A stretch of 64,000 bases of DNA. Source: Virgibacillus ihumii (lineage in GTDB: Bacteria; Bacillota; Bacilli; Bacillales; Amphibacillaceae). The stretch covers positions 620,001 through 684,000 of the forward strand of contig NZ_CACVAN010000001.1 in assembly GCF_902726655.1 (NCBI RefSeq), given 5' to 3'. Position numbers and translations under genes: made by a program. The notes under the pieces are model-generated. The model was not told where the DNA came from, ran no database searches, and saw only the letters and a program-made list of their open reading frames with translations. Below, in pieces: positions 17,252 to 28,708 of the stretch (positions are counted from its first letter, which is position 1; every line of letters starts with the position of its first letter).

Positions 17252-18501
17252 CACAAATTAAAACCGAAATTATTGGGGTTGGAACAGAACTGTTGCTTGG
17301 TCAGATTGCCAATACAAATGCCCAGTGGATTTCAGAACAAATGGCTGAGAATGGATTCAATGTTTTTCATCATGCGGTTGTTGGAGATAATCTCCAGCGG
17401 GTTATGGCACAGTTTGAACAATCTGGTAAAAGGTCCGATGTTATAATCGTTACCGGTGGATTGGGCCCAACTGAAGATGATATGACCAGAGAAGCATTTC
17501 AAAAAATTAGTAATCTGGAAATGGTGGAAAATGGTCCGTCCATGGATAAAATTGAAGCATTTTTTAAGAAACGCAACTCGGTTATGACGGAAAATAATCG
17601 AAGACAGGCCCGCTTGTTTAAAGGTGCGGAAGTCATCGACAATCATGTTGGGATGGCACCGGGAATGGTCGTCCGGCATCAAAATAACATTTGGATTTTC
17701 CTTCCTGGTGTACCAAGGGAAATGAAAGCAATGATCACGAATACAGTGCTGCCTTATTTAAAACAACATACTGGTGAGCATACGGTGATAAAATCGACCA
17801 TGCTCCGATTTACCGGTATTGGCGAGTCACGGCTTGAAGCCGAGTTAAAGGACATTATCCACAGTCAAAGCAATCCGACTGTTGCTCCTTTGGCCCAAAA
17901 TGAGGGAGTGGCGATCAGGGTTACCGCCAAAGCATCCAGTGCAAAGGAAGCTTTGAATTTAATAGAAAATACGAAGCAGCAAATTTTGTCTAAAGTTGGG
18001 GCACATTTTTACGGAAGTGATGAGCAGACATTGCCAGAGAAGGTTTCCGGGCTCTTAAAAGATCAGGGCTTGTTTATCGGTGCTGCTGAAAGTCTGACTG
18101 GCGGCATGTTTATGGATAGACTGATCTCACTCAGGGGTGCCTCCGCGGTATGTCGAGGCGGTATTGTCTGCTACGATGTCAAGGTGAAAGAAAATGTACT
18201 TGGTGTGTCACCTGAGACGATTCAGCAATATGGCACGATCAGTGAACAGTGTGCAGCAGAAATGGCCGAAAATATTTGTTCGGTTTTAGATGCTGATGTT
18301 GGTATCAGCTTTACCGGTGCTGCCGGACCGGAAACCGAGGAAGGTAACCCGCCCGGGACTGTGTTTATCGGTATTCACCAAGTAGGTAAAGATACGGTTG
18401 TAAGGAAATGCATTTTTCAGGGTGACCGGAATACTATTCGTGAAAGGTCCGTTATAAAAGGTTTTGAACTTGTCATGAATTTATTGGAAAAAGAATATTA
18501 A
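17248..18501 (+). CDS. cinA: CinA, competence/damage-inducible nucleotide-recycling protein
   Basis: 417 residues, start overlapping pgsA (ATGA). The N-terminal MoaB/MoCF-like domain (about 1-170; GVGTELLLGQIANTNA, TGGLGPTEDDMT) has ADP-ribose/NAD pyrophosphatase activity in characterised members. The C-terminal domain (about 255-415; AAESLTGGMFMDRL, SFTGAAGPETEEGNPPGTV) is PncC-like nicotinamide-nucleotide amidase. The placement just before recA is conserved in Gram-positive bacteria and underlies its link with competence. Full length, with no broken motif seen. Confidence 0.95.
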   Translation: MTQIKTEIIGVGTELLLGQIANTNAQWISEQMAENGFNVFHHAVVGDNLQRVMAQFEQSGKRSDVIIVTGGLGPTEDDMTREAFQKISNLEMVENGPSMDKIEAFFKKRNSVMTENNRRQARLFKGAEVIDNHVGMAPGMVVRHQNNIWIFLPGVPREMKAMITNTVLPYLKQHTGEHTVIKSTMLRFTGIGESRLEAELKDIIHSQSNPTVAPLAQNEGVAIRVTAKASSAKEALNLIENTKQQILSKVGAHFYGSDEQTLPEKVSGLLKDQGLFIGAAESLTGGMFMDRLISLRGASAVCRGGIVCYDVKVKENVLGVSPETIQQYGTISEQCAAEMAENICSVLDADVGISFTGAAGPETEEGNPPGTVFIGIHQVGKDTVVRKCIFQGDRNTIRERSVIKGFELVMNLLEKEY

Positions 18502-18589
18502 CAGGCTGTTTTAGCAGGAATTGGCATTTTATCATGAACTTACATCTGTATAATGATTTTTCTTCAAAGAAAAGATAAGTAAAAAAAAG

Positions 18590-18603
18590 AGAACATTTAT
18601 TCG
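18590..18603. promoter_or_regulatory. LexA (DinR) box upstream of recA
   Basis: AGAACATTTATTCG matches the Bacillus LexA consensus CGAAC-N4-GTTCG at 8 of 10 fixed positions. It lies 68 bases before the recA start, a usual position for SOS control of recA. Confidence 0.7.
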
Positions 18604-18670
18604 ATTTTTGCTTGGCAAATTGTTAAAAACAAGTTATGATAGATACAGTGAATAAAAGGAGGTCTTCCCG

Positions 18671-19723
18671 TTGAGTGATAGAAAGCAAGCTTTAGATATG
18701 GCATTAAAACAAATTGAGAAACAGTTCGGTAAAGGTTCTATAATGAAACTGGGTGAGCAGACAGAACAAAAAATCGCAACGATACCAAGCGGCTCATTGG
18801 CTTTGGATGTAGCATTGGGCATTGGGGGGTACCCAAGGGGACGCGTTGTCGAAATATACGGTCCGGAATCGTCCGGTAAAACAACAGTAGCGCTCCATGC
18901 GATTGCCGAGGCACAACGAAAGGGTGGACAGGCGGCATTCATCGACGCGGAGCATGCATTGGATCCAACGTACGCACGTGCGCTGGGTGTCGATACGGAT
19001 GAGCTGCTCTTATCACAGCCGGATACCGGTGAACAAGCATTGGAAATCGCTGAAGCGCTGGTTCGCAGTGGAGCAGTCGATATTGTGGTGGTTGACTCAG
19101 TAGCAGCATTGGTGCCAAAGGCGGAAATTGAAGGTGAAATGGGAGATTCCCATGTAGGGCTGCAGGCACGCCTGATGTCACAGGCGCTGAGGAAATTATC
19201 CGGCGCCATTAATAAGTCAAAAACAACAGCTATTTTCATTAACCAAATCCGCGAAAAAGTTGGAGTAATGTTCGGGAACCCTGAAACGACTCCAGGCGGA
19301 CGAGCATTGAAATTCTATTCATCTGTCAGATTGGAAGTTCGTCGTGCGGAAACATTGAAACAGGGCAATGATATGGTAGGAAATAAAACACGCGTGAAAG
19401 TAGTCAAGAATAAAGTGGCTCCTCCATTTAAAAAAGCGGAAGTTGATATCATGTATGGTGAAGGTATCTCCAAGGAAGGGGAAATCCTGGATATCGGTTC
19501 CGATTTGGATATCGTCCAGAAAAGCGGAGCATGGTATTCCTATAACGGCGACAGACTTGGACAAGGCAGGGAAAACTCCAAAGAATTTTTGAAGGCTAAT
19601 GAAGATGTAATGGCTGAAATCCATGACGCAATCAGAGAACATTACAGTCTGGATGAAGAACCGGACGAAGCGGATGAAGAAGAACCATCCGGCAAACAAA
19701 GCCAGGAGAGCATGGATGTCTAA
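18671..19723 (+). CDS. recA: Recombinase RecA
   Basis: 350 residues from a TTG at 18671, behind AAAGGAGGTC. It has Walker [10 protein letters not shown] (64-72), the conserved MAW-like segment [20 protein letters not shown], loop L2 region [20 protein letters not shown] and an acidic C-terminal tail ([14 protein letters not shown]). It forms filaments on single-stranded DNA, drives strand exchange and triggers LexA self-cleavage. A LexA box upstream indicates SOS induction. A strong terminator follows. Confidence 0.98.
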   Translation: MSDRKQALDMALKQIEKQFGKGSIMKLGEQTEQKIATIPSGSLALDVALGIGGYPRGRVVEIYGPESSGKTTVALHAIAEAQRKGGQAAFIDAEHALDPTYARALGVDTDELLLSQPDTGEQALEIAEALVRSGAVDIVVVDSVAALVPKAEIEGEMGDSHVGLQARLMSQALRKLSGAINKSKTTAIFINQIREKVGVMFGNPETTPGGRALKFYSSVRLEVRRAETLKQGNDMVGNKTRVKVVKNKVAPPFKKAEVDIMYGEGISKEGEILDIGSDLDIVQKSGAWYSYNGDRLGQGRENSKEFLKANEDVMAEIHDAIREHYSLDEEPDEADEEEPSGKQSQESMDV

Positions 19724-19738
19724 ATAATATACACAATT

Positions 19739-19780
19739 AAACCCTTTGCAGGTTAACTACGGCAAAGGGTTTGATTTTTT
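19739..19780 (+). terminator. Terminator after recA
   Basis: 11-base perfect stem AAACCCTTTGC / GCAAAGGGTTT (19739-19749, 19762-19772) followed by GATTTTTT. Confidence 0.92.
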
Positions 19781-20070
19781 CGCCATTTTTATCCTGCAAC
19801 AAAGAGAATGAAATTGACCTGAACCGTCGATACTGTATTTAACAGCGGCTAAATCCGGTCATAAATACAACCAAAATATTCCAAAAAAGAGGTTGTGTAA
19901 TTTTACCATATAATTGTTACACTTTCTTGACATTGGTTAACCATACAATTAAAATTAGATTGTATAATTTTATAGTTTCATTATACATCAATCACTTATT
20001 TATTATTGAAAACTGTACATGCCGACAGAGAGTGAATTGTACAACTTTATAGCAATGGGAGGTGAAATCC
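19781..20070 (+). promoter_or_regulatory. Intergenic region with rny promoter
   Basis: No gene is seen in these 290 bases. A good sigma-A type promoter is TTGACA (19927-19932), a 17-base spacer, then TAAAAT (19950-19955). It leaves an untranslated leader of roughly 110 bases before RNase Y. The rest is AT-rich and I see nothing else in it. Confidence 0.65.
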
Positions 20071-21636
20071 ATGGACAGTCCCCTAATCATCTCCATTTTG
20101 CTTGCCGTAATCCTAATCGTCGGTATTGTTGTTGGTTATCTCATTCGTAAATCTATTGCGGAAGCTAAAATCTCCAGTGCGGAAAATTTAGCGAAACAAA
20201 TAGTTGATGAAGCACATCGAAATGCAGATGCCTCCAAGAAAGAGGCACTTCTTGAGGCGAAGGATGAGAATCATAAACTTCGTCAGCAGGCAGAAGAAGA
20301 TTTACGTGAACGCAGAGCAGAAGTACAGAAGCAAGAAAATCGTCTGATGCAAAAAGAAGAAAATCTGGACAAGAAAAGCGAAACGCTGGATAAGCGAGAG
20401 CTAACGTTAGAGAGAAAGGAACAATCACTAACAGAAAAACAACAACAAATTGAAGAAATGGAAAGCAAAGTGGATGCGATGCTTAAAGAGCAGCAAACAG
20501 AACTTGAACGCATTTCAGGATACACTACTGACCAGGCAAAACAGATTATTTTAGAACGGATTGAACAAGAGGTTAGCCACGAGTCAGCGCTGATGATTAA
20601 AGAAGCAGAGAATCGTGCTAAAGAAGAAGCGGACAAGAAGGCTAAAAACATTCTTTCACTGGCCTTGCAGCGTTGTGCCGCAGACCACGTTGCTGAGACA
20701 ACCGTATCTGTTGTTAATCTTCCTAATGATGAAATGAAAGGCCGGATTATTGGACGGGAAGGTCGGAATATCCGGACACTGGAGACGCTGACCGGCATCG
20801 ATCTGATAATCGACGATACACCGGAAGCTGTTATCCTGTCAGGGTTTGATCCGGTACGCCGTGAGACAGCCCGTATGGCCTTGGAAAAACTTGTGCAGGA
20901 TGGGCGGATCCACCCGGCACGAATTGAAGAAATGGTGGATAAAGCCAGACGCGAGGTTGATGAATATATACGTGAAGTCGGTGAAGAAACAACATTTGAG
21001 GTCGGGGTACACGGCTTGCATCCGGATCTGGTAAAGATCCTCGGCCGCCTGAAATATCGTACAAGCTATGGTCAAAATGTGTTGAAGCATTCGACGGAAG
21101 TAGCGTACCTTTCCGGACTGCTTGCTGCTGAATTGGGCGAAGATGAGACTTTGGCAAGAAGAGCCGGTTTGCTTCATGATATCGGTAAGGCAATCGATCA
21201 TGAAGTAGAGGGAAGCCATGTTGAAATTGGTAAAGAGTTGGCTGTAAAATACAAGGAGCATGAAGTTGTCATAAATGCTATTGCTTCACATCACGGTGAT
21301 GAAGAAGCAACTTCCATTACTTCTGTTCTGGTTGCTGCAGCTGATGCATTATCTGCTGCGAGGCCAGGGGCAAGAAGTGAGACCTTGGAAAACTACATTA
21401 AACGGCTGGAAAAACTGGAAGAAATTTCAGAGTCGTTTAGCGGAGTAGAAAAATCATTTGCCATTCAAGCTGGCAGAGAAATACGAATTATGGTTAGACC
21501 TGATGAAATTGATGATATTGATTCGGTTCGAATTGCGCGCGATATCCGTAAGAAGATCGAAGGCGAATTGGATTATCCGGGCCATATTAAAGTAACGGTC
21601 ATCAGGGAAACAAGAGCAGTAGAATATGCCAAGTAA
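20071..21636 (+). CDS. rny: Ribonuclease Y
   Basis: 521 residues from the ATG at 20071, after GGGAGGTG. An in-frame GTG at 20062 is part of that site. It has an N-terminal membrane anchor (about 4-24), a long charged coiled coil (about 30-190), a KH domain (about 205-275; [17 protein letters not shown], with the GxxG loop) and an HD domain (about 330-440; HSTEVAYLS and [10 protein letters not shown] carry the metal ligands). RNase Y is the membrane-bound endonuclease that starts decay of many mRNAs. Length is close to the 520 residues of B. subtilis. Confidence 0.97.
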   Translation: MDSPLIISILLAVILIVGIVVGYLIRKSIAEAKISSAENLAKQIVDEAHRNADASKKEALLEAKDENHKLRQQAEEDLRERRAEVQKQENRLMQKEENLDKKSETLDKRELTLERKEQSLTEKQQQIEEMESKVDAMLKEQQTELERISGYTTDQAKQIILERIEQEVSHESALMIKEAENRAKEEADKKAKNILSLALQRCAADHVAETTVSVVNLPNDEMKGRIIGREGRNIRTLETLTGIDLIIDDTPEAVILSGFDPVRRETARMALEKLVQDGRIHPARIEEMVDKARREVDEYIREVGEETTFEVGVHGLHPDLVKILGRLKYRTSYGQNVLKHSTEVAYLSGLLAAELGEDETLARRAGLLHDIGKAIDHEVEGSHVEIGKELAVKYKEHEVVINAIASHHGDEEATSITSVLVAAADALSAARPGARSETLENYIKRLEKLEEISESFSGVEKSFAIQAGREIRIMVRPDEIDDIDSVRIARDIRKKIEGELDYPGHIKVTVIRETRAVEYAK

Positions 21637-21670
21637 ATGGAAATAACCATTCCATTTAAAATGGAGTTGG

Positions 21671-21710
21671 CAAAATTAAAAGCGGCCGTGTGGTCGCTTT
21701 TAATTTTGTC
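21671..21710 (+). terminator. Terminator after rny
   Basis: 17-base stem CAAAATTAAAAGCGGCC / GGTCGCTTTTAATTTTG (21671-21687, 21692-21708) with one G-T pair and loop GTGT. Confidence 0.88.
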
Positions 21711-21824
21711 CGGTAACTATTAAAACAGCTCTTACAGTGCTAACCGGGTGCTTGCGCATTTGTTTGGCATTACTGTATACTTTTATAAAGAAACTATTGA
21801 TAAAACGTTAGGATGAAACAGACA

Positions 21825-22622
21825 ATGCGGATACTATTTATCGGAGATGTCGCAGGATCGCCCGGACGGGACATGGTCCAGCATTATTTACCGAAACTGA
21901 AGGAGAAATATCGTCCCAATATGACGATTCTGAACGGTGAGAATGCGGCAGCCGGAAAAGGAATCAATGAAAAAATTTATAAGCAATTCCTGGAATGGGG
22001 CGCCCAGGTTGTCACCATGGGGAATCACACTTGGGATAAACGGGAAATTTTTGAGTTTATTGATGATGCCAAGAAAATGATTCGTCCGGCAAATTATCCG
22101 GAAGGCACTCCCGGAAAAGGAATGACATTCGTTAATATTAATGGCGTGGAAATTGCTGTAATCAATATGCAGGGCCGCACCTTTTTACCTGCAATTGATG
22201 ATCCGTTCCGAAAAATGGATGAATTAATTGAAATTGCCAAGGAACGTACAGATATTATTTTTGTTGATTTTCATGGTGAGGCTACCAGTGAGAAGCAGGC
22301 AATGGGATGGTATCTTGATGGACGGGTCAGTGCAGTTGTCGGAACGCATACACATACACAAACGGCAGACGAGCGCATCCTCCCTCAAGGAACAGCGTAC
22401 ATTACGGATGTCGGCATGACGGGTCCATATGATGCTATATTAGGTGTGAACAGAGAAGCTGTTTTAAAAAAATTTCTTACTGGTTTACCGGTACGTTTTG
22501 AAATAGATAAAACGGGAAGAACACAACTGAATGGTTTTCTGGTTGATGTTGATCAGAAGACTGGAAGCGCTGTCAATGTTGAGCGGATTTTGATTAATGA
22601 TGATCACCCATTTTTTGCCTGA
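21825..22622 (+). CDS. ymdB: YmdB phosphodiesterase, biofilm/motility regulator
   Basis: 265 residues from the ATG at 21825, matching the 264-residue B. subtilis YmdB. An in-frame ATG at 21813 would add four residues. The metallophosphoesterase motifs are present: FIGDVAGSPGR, NGENAAAGKG, GNHTWD and GTHTHTQTAD. YmdB has 2',3'-cyclic nucleotide phosphodiesterase activity and affects the switch between motility and biofilm. It is the usual neighbour of rny and spoVS. The ribosome site is weak (AGGATGA). Confidence 0.95.
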   Translation: MRILFIGDVAGSPGRDMVQHYLPKLKEKYRPNMTILNGENAAAGKGINEKIYKQFLEWGAQVVTMGNHTWDKREIFEFIDDAKKMIRPANYPEGTPGKGMTFVNINGVEIAVINMQGRTFLPAIDDPFRKMDELIEIAKERTDIIFVDFHGEATSEKQAMGWYLDGRVSAVVGTHTHTQTADERILPQGTAYITDVGMTGPYDAILGVNREAVLKKFLTGLPVRFEIDKTGRTQLNGFLVDVDQKTGSAVNVERILINDDHPFFA

Positions 22623-22726
22623 ATGATGGTATGTCCGGAATTATTCATTCATAATAGGTAATAAGCAAAGGTCTCCAAGAATATAGTAGCAGTAGATCTA
22701 CAATTGATATGAGGGAGGTACCAGTA

Positions 22727-22987
22727 ATGGAAGTATTAAAGGTTTCAGCAAAATCAAATCCAAATTCTGTAGCAGGTGCACTTGCAAACGTTTTACGGGA
22801 ACGTGGTTCAGCGGAGATTCAGGCTATCGGAGCGGGTGCAATCAACCAGTCCATTAAAGCGGTCGCAATAGCAAGAGGATTTGTGGCGCCAAGCGGGGTT
22901 GATCTAATTTGTATACCGGCCTTTACTGACATTATGATTGATGATGAAGAACGAACAGCGATTAAGCTGATTATAGAACCGAGATAA
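22727..22987 (+). CDS. spoVS: Stage V sporulation protein S
   Basis: 86 residues, the same length as B. subtilis SpoVS. The ATG at 22727 follows GAGGGAGG. The sequence (MEVLKVSAKSNPNSVAGAL..) is the near-invariant Alba-like SpoVS fold. The protein promotes progress to stage V of sporulation, and the family is also found outside spore formers. In B. subtilis tdh and kbl separate it from miaB; here miaB follows directly. Confidence 0.97.
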   Translation: MEVLKVSAKSNPNSVAGALANVLRERGSAEIQAIGAGAINQSIKAVAIARGFVAPSGVDLICIPAFTDIMIDDEERTAIKLIIEPR

Positions 22988-23009
22988 TTCCGGATGATAA
23001 TGATATCGA

Positions 23010-23040
23010 GTGTTGCGCCAAGGCGCAGCACTAATTTTAT
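23010..23040 (+). terminator. Terminator after spoVS
   Basis: 10-base stem GTGTTGCGCC / GGCGCAGCAC (23010-23019, 23022-23031) with only AA between the arms, followed by TAATTTTAT. Confidence 0.75.
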
Positions 23041-23148
23041 GCACTTTTTGCGTTTTGTATGTATTGTTAAATTTGCGTTTAACCTTTATACTGTAATAAT
23101 GAACAGCTATGCAATGAGATGCTTTTTGAGATAGAAAGGAGTTTCGCT

Positions 23149-24717
23149 ATGAACGAACAGCAGCGAAAAGAGCAATCGCAAATAAAACAGGTGGATGCCG
23201 CGGACAGAAAATCCGGACAGGACAAACCTTTGAGCGAAAAGACAAGCGATGATTTTGCGAAGTATTTTGAAACGACCTATGAACCACCGAATATAAATAA
23301 AGCACGTAAGCGTGGACGCGATAAAGTAAATGTTCATTATGACTTTGGCATTCCGGAAGACATGGAAAATATAGGAAAAGGTAAGAAGTTTCTGATCCGT
23401 ACATATGGATGCCAGATGAACGAACACGATACAGAGGTCATGGCAGGAATTTTGACTGAAATGGGTTATGAATCAACCGCTGATACAAACGAAGCAGATA
23501 TCATTCTTTTGAATACATGTGCAATTCGAGAAAACGCTGAAAATAAGGTTTTTGGTGAAATCGGTCATCTTAAACCACTGAAGCTGGAAAAACCAGACTT
23601 GATTCTCGGTGTCTGCGGATGTATGTCCCAGGAAGAATCCGTCGTTAATCGGATTATGAAGAAACATCCTCAGGTTGACTTAATCTTTGGAACGCATAAT
23701 ATTCACCGGCTGCCGCATCTTGTGAAAGATGCTATGTTCAGTAAAGAGAAGGTTGTGGAAGTATGGTCCAAAGAGGGAGATATTATTGAAAATCTTCCGA
23801 AGGTCCGTAAAGGTAAAATTAAGGCATGGGTTAATATTATGTACGGTTGTGATAAATTCTGCACGTATTGTATCGTTCCAATGACTCGAGGGAAAGAACG
23901 GAGTCGTACCCCGGAAGATATTATTCAGGAAGTACGTCATCTGGTAGCACAGGGGTACAAAGAAATTACGCTGCTTGGTCAAAACGTCAATGCGTATGGA
24001 AAAGATTTTGAGGATCTATCATATGGTCTTGGTGATTTAATGGATGATATCCATAAAATAGATATTCCGCGTGTGCGTTTTACAACTTCACATCCAAGAG
24101 ACTTTGATGACCGGCTTATTGAAGTACTGGCACAAGGCGGAAATCTGCTGGATCATATTCATCTGCCGGTTCAGTCAGGCAGCAGTGAAGTGCTGAAGAA
24201 AATGAATCGGAAATATACACGGGAAGAGTATTTGGAACTGGTGCGTAAAATACGTGAAGCCATGCCAAACGCGACTTTAACCACTGATATCATCGTCGGG
24301 TTTCCAAATGAAACCGAGGAACAGTTTGAAGAAACAATGTCACTGGTTGAAGAAGTAGGGTTTGAAGCTGCCTTTACATTTATTTATTCTCCTCGTGACG
24401 GTACTCCAGCAGCAAGGAAGAAGGATGATGTACCGGAAGAAGTGAAGAAACAGCGGTTATACCGTTTAAACGACCTTGTAAACAAACAATCGGCCGAATC
24501 CATGAAAACGTACAAGGATAAAGTAGTGAAAGTTCTTGTAGAAGGTGAAAGCAAGAAAGACCCCGATGTTTTGGCCGGTTACACTGAGCGCAATAAGCTT
24601 GTGAATTTTAAAGCTCCAAAATCGGCGATTGGTCAAATTGTAGATGTTAAAATAACAGAAGCCAAAACATGGTCGTTGAATGGTATAATGGTAGAAAATA
24701 CAGTTGAGGTGAAATGA
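23149..24717 (+). CDS. miaB: tRNA-2-methylthio-N6-dimethylallyladenosine synthase MiaB
   Basis: 522 residues from the ATG at 23149 behind AAAGGAG. An extra N-terminal stretch of about 75 polar residues precedes the methylthiotransferase domain, as in Bacillus YmcB. The first cluster ligands are C88 (TYGCQMN), C124 (NTCAIRE) and C158 (GCM). The radical SAM triad is C234, C238 and C241 (CDKFCTYC). A C-terminal TRAM domain (about 450-515) binds tRNA. It adds the methylthio group to i6A37, the product of MiaA encoded at 31.9 kb. It is one base from ricA, so the two are co-translated. Confidence 0.97.
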   Translation: MNEQQRKEQSQIKQVDAADRKSGQDKPLSEKTSDDFAKYFETTYEPPNINKARKRGRDKVNVHYDFGIPEDMENIGKGKKFLIRTYGCQMNEHDTEVMAGILTEMGYESTADTNEADIILLNTCAIRENAENKVFGEIGHLKPLKLEKPDLILGVCGCMSQEESVVNRIMKKHPQVDLIFGTHNIHRLPHLVKDAMFSKEKVVEVWSKEGDIIENLPKVRKGKIKAWVNIMYGCDKFCTYCIVPMTRGKERSRTPEDIIQEVRHLVAQGYKEITLLGQNVNAYGKDFEDLSYGLGDLMDDIHKIDIPRVRFTTSHPRDFDDRLIEVLAQGGNLLDHIHLPVQSGSSEVLKKMNRKYTREEYLELVRKIREAMPNATLTTDIIVGFPNETEEQFEETMSLVEEVGFEAAFTFIYSPRDGTPAARKKDDVPEEVKKQRLYRLNDLVNKQSAESMKTYKDKVVKVLVEGESKKDPDVLAGYTERNKLVNFKAPKSAIGQIVDVKITEAKTWSLNGIMVENTVEVK

Positions 24718-24718
24718 T

Positions 24719-25147
24719 ATGGCAGAATATACGCGTAAGCAAATACTTGATGAGGCAAAAAGTTTAGCAGAGATGCTTTCTAATACAGAAGAAATTGATC
24801 GTTTTAAGCAGGTTGAAGCAAAAATCAACGCAAATGAAAAAGTGCAAAAACTGATTACAAAAATCAAAGCGTTGCAGAAACAGGCGGTCAATTTCCAAGC
24901 TTATGGAAAAACGGAGGCATTGAAGCGGGTTGAAGATGAAATTGACCGTTTCCAGGCTGAAATCGATGCGATTCCCGTTGTGCAGGAGTTTAAGGAAACA
25001 CAAATTGTCGTTAATGATGTTCTGCAGTTGGTTTCGGGAACTATTTCCCGCGAAGTAACCAATAATGTCATTACATCCACAGATGGAGACCTGTTATCAG
25101 GTGAAACGGGATCAAAAGTACAAAACGGTTCCGGCTGCAGCCATTAA
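24719..25147 (+). CDS. ricA: RicA (YmcA), YlbF-family regulator of RNase Y
   Basis: 142 residues. It is a helical YlbF/YmcA family protein; most of its length is predicted amphipathic helix. It ends in GSGCSH, keeping one C-terminal cysteine. In B. subtilis RicA, RicF and RicT form a complex with iron-sulfur clusters that works with RNase Y in mRNA maturation and in competence, biofilm and sporulation. RNase Y is encoded 3 kb upstream. The gene starts one base after miaB. Confidence 0.9.
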   Translation: MAEYTRKQILDEAKSLAEMLSNTEEIDRFKQVEAKINANEKVQKLITKIKALQKQAVNFQAYGKTEALKRVEDEIDRFQAEIDAIPVVQEFKETQIVVNDVLQLVSGTISREVTNNVITSTDGDLLSGETGSKVQNGSGCSH

Positions 25148-25169
25148 ATATTCGGAAGGAACATAGAAG

Positions 25170-25212
25170 AGTGGAAGTGTCCATATGGGCGCTTCCACTT
25201 TTTTATTATTTT
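25170..25212 (+). terminator. Terminator after ricA
   Basis: Stem AGTGGAAGTG / CGCTTCCACT (25170-25179, 25190-25199) around TCCATATGGG, followed by TTTTTATTATTTTTT. Confidence 0.88.
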
Positions 25213-25397
25213 TTCCCGTAATGGTGACTGAAATAAATTCTATGCATACATTGACCATATAGGCACTTGACACACACAAGAGAATATTATCGGGAAAGCA
25301 GGTGATGGAAAGCGAATAATCTTTCAAAAATCAGTTATGCACTTTAGGTATTTGTCTTGCATAAAATGACTATGAGAAAAAGGAGGTAAACATAATT

Positions 25398-25964
25398 ATG
25401 TCATTTCTTGATCAAGAATATAGAGAAATTATTACAAAAGCAGTCTGTGGAAAAGGCCGGAAGTTCACCGAGGCAAAGCATTCTGTTTCACCATCTCATC
25501 GCCCGTCAAGCATTCTTGGCTGCTGGGTAATTAATCACTTGTATAATGCAAAGAAAAAGTCGAAGGATACGGTTGAAGTGAATGGAAGCTATGACATTAA
25601 TATTTGGTATTCCTATAATGACAACACAAAAACGGAAGTTGTAACAGAGCGGGTAACATACTGTGATTATATCCCATTATCGGTCAAAGATGATCACTGT
25701 CTCAGCGATGATTATGATGTGATTGCAAAAGTAGTCCAGCAGCCTAATTGCCTGGAATGCGAAATTGATAATCACGGTAATAAAATCGAGGTGGAAATTG
25801 AACGTGAATTTGTCGTCGAAATAATCGGTGAAACAAAAGTATATGCTAAGGTGAACCCAAACGGAATTCATCACGATCATCATGATGAATTTAGACATGA
25901 TGTGACAGATGATGAACTTCGCGATGTAAAACCGGATTTTCTCGGCCGTAAAAATAAAGACTGA
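25398..25964 (+). CDS. cotE: Outer spore coat morphogenetic protein CotE
   Basis: 188 residues behind AAGGAGGT. It shows the CotE family pattern: the [19 protein letters not shown] start, a conserved C-W pair in LGCWVINH and a beta-rich core. The C-terminal tail is histidine- and acid-rich ([11 protein letters not shown]) before a short basic end. CotE is made in the mother cell and directs assembly of the outer coat. It lies between ricA and mutS as in B. subtilis. A sigma-E type promoter is expected upstream but I could not place one with confidence. Confidence 0.96.
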   Translation: MSFLDQEYREIITKAVCGKGRKFTEAKHSVSPSHRPSSILGCWVINHLYNAKKKSKDTVEVNGSYDINIWYSYNDNTKTEVVTERVTYCDYIPLSVKDDHCLSDDYDVIAKVVQQPNCLECEIDNHGNKIEVEIEREFVVEIIGETKVYAKVNPNGIHHDHHDEFRHDVTDDELRDVKPDFLGRKNKD

Positions 25965-25967
25965 ATG

Positions 25968-26003
25968 AATTACGGGGAAACATTTCCTCGTAATTTTTTT
26001 GTT
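25968..26003 (+). terminator. Terminator after cotE
   Basis: 13-base perfect stem AATTACGGGGAAA / TTTCCTCGTAATT apart from one mismatch (25968-25980, 25983-25995), followed by a run of T. Confidence 0.92.
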
Positions 26004-26123
26004 TTTTTCGGATGTTTATTCGGCATTTTCAGATGCAGGATATTTCTGTTTCCATCAATCGCATCCATTCGTCATAATATGCTATAATTGTACAATATAT
26101 TCATATGTTTTGGAGGTTAGCAA

Positions 26124-28691
26124 ATGGCAAAACACACACCAATGATGGAACAATATCTTAGAATCAAAGCGGAAAATAAAGATGCGTTTTTGTTTTTCCG
26201 ACTAGGTGATTTTTATGAGATGTTCTTTGACGATGCAATTGATGCTGCACGGGAACTGGAAATTACGCTGACCAAGAGAGACGGCGGGCAGCAGGAACCA
26301 ATTCCAATGTGTGGTGTTCCATACCACTCCGCATCAAATTACATAAAAAATCTGATTGATAAGGGATATAAAGTTGCCATCTGTGAGCAGGTTGAAGACC
26401 CCAAAACAGCTAAAGGCGTTGTGAAAAGGGAAGTGGTCCAGCTAATCACTCCTGGTACAGTAATGGAAAGCAATATGCTTGAAGAGCGTGATCATAACTA
26501 TATTGCAAGTCTTTCGCACTTTCCGGATGGAGCCTATGTTGTCGTATACAATGATCTGTCAATAGGTGAAAACAGCATTGCCCTGATTTCGCAAGGCTGG
26601 GATGCTGTGATTCATGAATTATATAACCAGCCCATCAGGGAGATGGTAGTTTCTCCTAATCTCCCAGAAGAATTGCAAAATCAGCTTCATAATAAGTTGA
26701 ATGTGACATTATCCTATCAGGAAGAAGTAAATTTTAAAGCTGAATACCGCAGTCTATGCGATAATTTAAATGATGAACGGCTTGTTAAGGCATTCAGCCG
26801 GTTGCTTAATTACATCCAGTATACACAGAAGCGATCGCTTGATCATCTGCAGCCTGCAAGGGTAATCGAACTGGATTACTATCTGTCATTGGATATGTAT
26901 TCCAAACGAAATCTCGAATTGACGGAAACGATCATGAAAAAAGGTAAGCATGGAAGTTTGCTGTGGGTACTGGATAAAACGGTGACTGCCATGGGATCCA
27001 GGATGCTGAAAAAATGGCTTGAGCGGCCGCTTTTAAGCAGACAGGAAATCGAAAGGCGTCATGATATTGTTGATGGCTTTTATCAAGGGTTCATGGAACG
27101 TGATACACTGAGAGATACATTAAAATCTGTATATGACCTTGAACGTTTGGCAGGCCGTGTCGCATTCGGAAATGTGAATGCACGTGATCTGGTACAACTG
27201 AAACAATCATTGGAAAAAATTCCGGAGATTAAAGGTACCCTCCGACAGTTTGAACAGGCATATATTAAAGAACTGAGTGACAAGCTTGTTTTTCCGGAAC
27301 ATCTCGTATCACTGCTTGATACCAGTTTAATAGATGATCCGCCGATTTCCATTAAGGAAGGGTCGATTATTAAAACTGGCTACAACAAAAAACTGGATGA
27401 TTACCGGGAAGCTTCACGCAATGGCAAACAATGGATTGCTGAGCTGGAACAGAAAGAAAAAAATGAAACCGGAATTAAATCGCTTAAAATCAGATATAAT
27501 CGGGTGTTCGGATACTATATCGAGGTTACCAGGGCCAATCTGCATCTCGTACCGGATGGGCGCTATGAACGTAAACAAACATTGACAAATGCTGAACGGT
27601 ATATCACGCCTGAACTGAAAGAAAAAGAGGAACTCATCCTGGAAGCTGAAGAAAAGAGCGTTGACCTGGAATATAATCTGTTTCTTGAAATTCGCGATCA
27701 GGTGAAAGAACTCATACCGGAGATTCAGCATCTGGCGGATACGGTAAGTAAAATTGATGTTCTGCAGGCATTTGCTACTGTCAGTGAAGCGAATAATTAC
27801 GTGCGGCCATCGTTTGATGAAAATACGCTCTCCATTAAAAATGGACGCCATCCGGTAATTGAACAGGTCATGACAGATGGCTCGTATGTCCCGAATGATA
27901 TTGAACTTAATCAATCTACTAATGTATTGCTGATTACCGGTCCGAACATGTCAGGGAAAAGTACGTACATGCGGCAGCTTGCACTGATTGCTATAATGGG
28001 ACAAATTGGCTGTTTCGTGCCGTGTGATGAAGCGCAATTGCTATTGTTCGATCAGATTTTTACGCGTATCGGTGCCGCAGATGATCTCGTGTCCGGACAA
28101 AGTACATTCATGGTGGAGATGCTGGAGGCAAACCATGCAATTGCCAATGCCACTGAAAACAGTTTGATTTTATTCGATGAAATCGGACGAGGCACAAGCA
28201 CATATGATGGAATGGCATTGGCACAATCAATTATTGAATTTATTCATAATCATATACATGCCAAAACATTATTTTCAACCCACTATCATGAATTAACAGC
28301 CCTTGAGGGGACACTGGATCACCTGAAAAACATTCATGTTCGGGCAGAGGAATACGAAGGAAAAGTGGTGTTTCTCCATCAGATTCAGGAAGGTGCTGCT
28401 GACAGGAGCTATGGTATCCATGTTGCGAAACTGGCGGAACTGCCTGATAAGTTGATAACCCGGGCAAACAATATTTTGCAGGAATTGGAAAAAAGTGATG
28501 ATTCTGCCGAAGAGGCACACCCCGGACAATTATCATTTTTCGTGGAGGAAAATAAGCCAGAATCAAGAATTTTAAACACAAAACAGGAAAATAACGTTGT
28601 AAACGAATTAAAAGATTTGAATTTATTTGAAATGACACCGTTGGATGCGATGAATGAACTTTACCGGTTGCAAAAAGAAACTAAAAAGTAA
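26124..28691 (+). CDS. mutS: DNA mismatch repair protein MutS
   Basis: 855 residues behind TGGAGGT. The N-terminal mismatch-recognition motif ([15 protein letters not shown], about 24-38) contains the F-x-E type wedge. The C-terminal ATPase has Walker [10 protein letters not shown] (about 610-618), signature [10 protein letters not shown] and Walker [13 protein letters not shown]. It binds mispairs and small loops and recruits MutL. It is 17 bases upstream of mutL, forming the mutSL operon. Confidence 0.98.
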   Translation: MAKHTPMMEQYLRIKAENKDAFLFFRLGDFYEMFFDDAIDAARELEITLTKRDGGQQEPIPMCGVPYHSASNYIKNLIDKGYKVAICEQVEDPKTAKGVVKREVVQLITPGTVMESNMLEERDHNYIASLSHFPDGAYVVVYNDLSIGENSIALISQGWDAVIHELYNQPIREMVVSPNLPEELQNQLHNKLNVTLSYQEEVNFKAEYRSLCDNLNDERLVKAFSRLLNYIQYTQKRSLDHLQPARVIELDYYLSLDMYSKRNLELTETIMKKGKHGSLLWVLDKTVTAMGSRMLKKWLERPLLSRQEIERRHDIVDGFYQGFMERDTLRDTLKSVYDLERLAGRVAFGNVNARDLVQLKQSLEKIPEIKGTLRQFEQAYIKELSDKLVFPEHLVSLLDTSLIDDPPISIKEGSIIKTGYNKKLDDYREASRNGKQWIAELEQKEKNETGIKSLKIRYNRVFGYYIEVTRANLHLVPDGRYERKQTLTNAERYITPELKEKEELILEAEEKSVDLEYNLFLEIRDQVKELIPEIQHLADTVSKIDVLQAFATVSEANNYVRPSFDENTLSIKNGRHPVIEQVMTDGSYVPNDIELNQSTNVLLITGPNMSGKSTYMRQLALIAIMGQIGCFVPCDEAQLLLFDQIFTRIGAADDLVSGQSTFMVEMLEANHAIANATENSLILFDEIGRGTSTYDGMALAQSIIEFIHNHIHAKTLFSTHYHELTALEGTLDHLKNIHVRAEEYEGKVVFLHQIQEGAADRSYGIHVAKLAELPDKLITRANNILQELEKSDDSAEEAHPGQLSFFVEENKPESRILNTKQENNVVNELKDLNLFEMTPLDAMNELYRLQKETKK

Positions 28692-28708
28692 GCAGAAAGG
28701 GTTTGATT

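Noticed and set aside
20283..20798. Long minus-strand frame (171 codons) inside rny
   Set aside because: Serine/arginine-rich shadow of the RNase Y coiled-coil codons; no start signals.
27414..27914. Minus-strand frame of 166 codons inside mutS
   Set aside because: Shadow of the highly conserved MutS reading frame with biased aromatic/hydrophobic composition.
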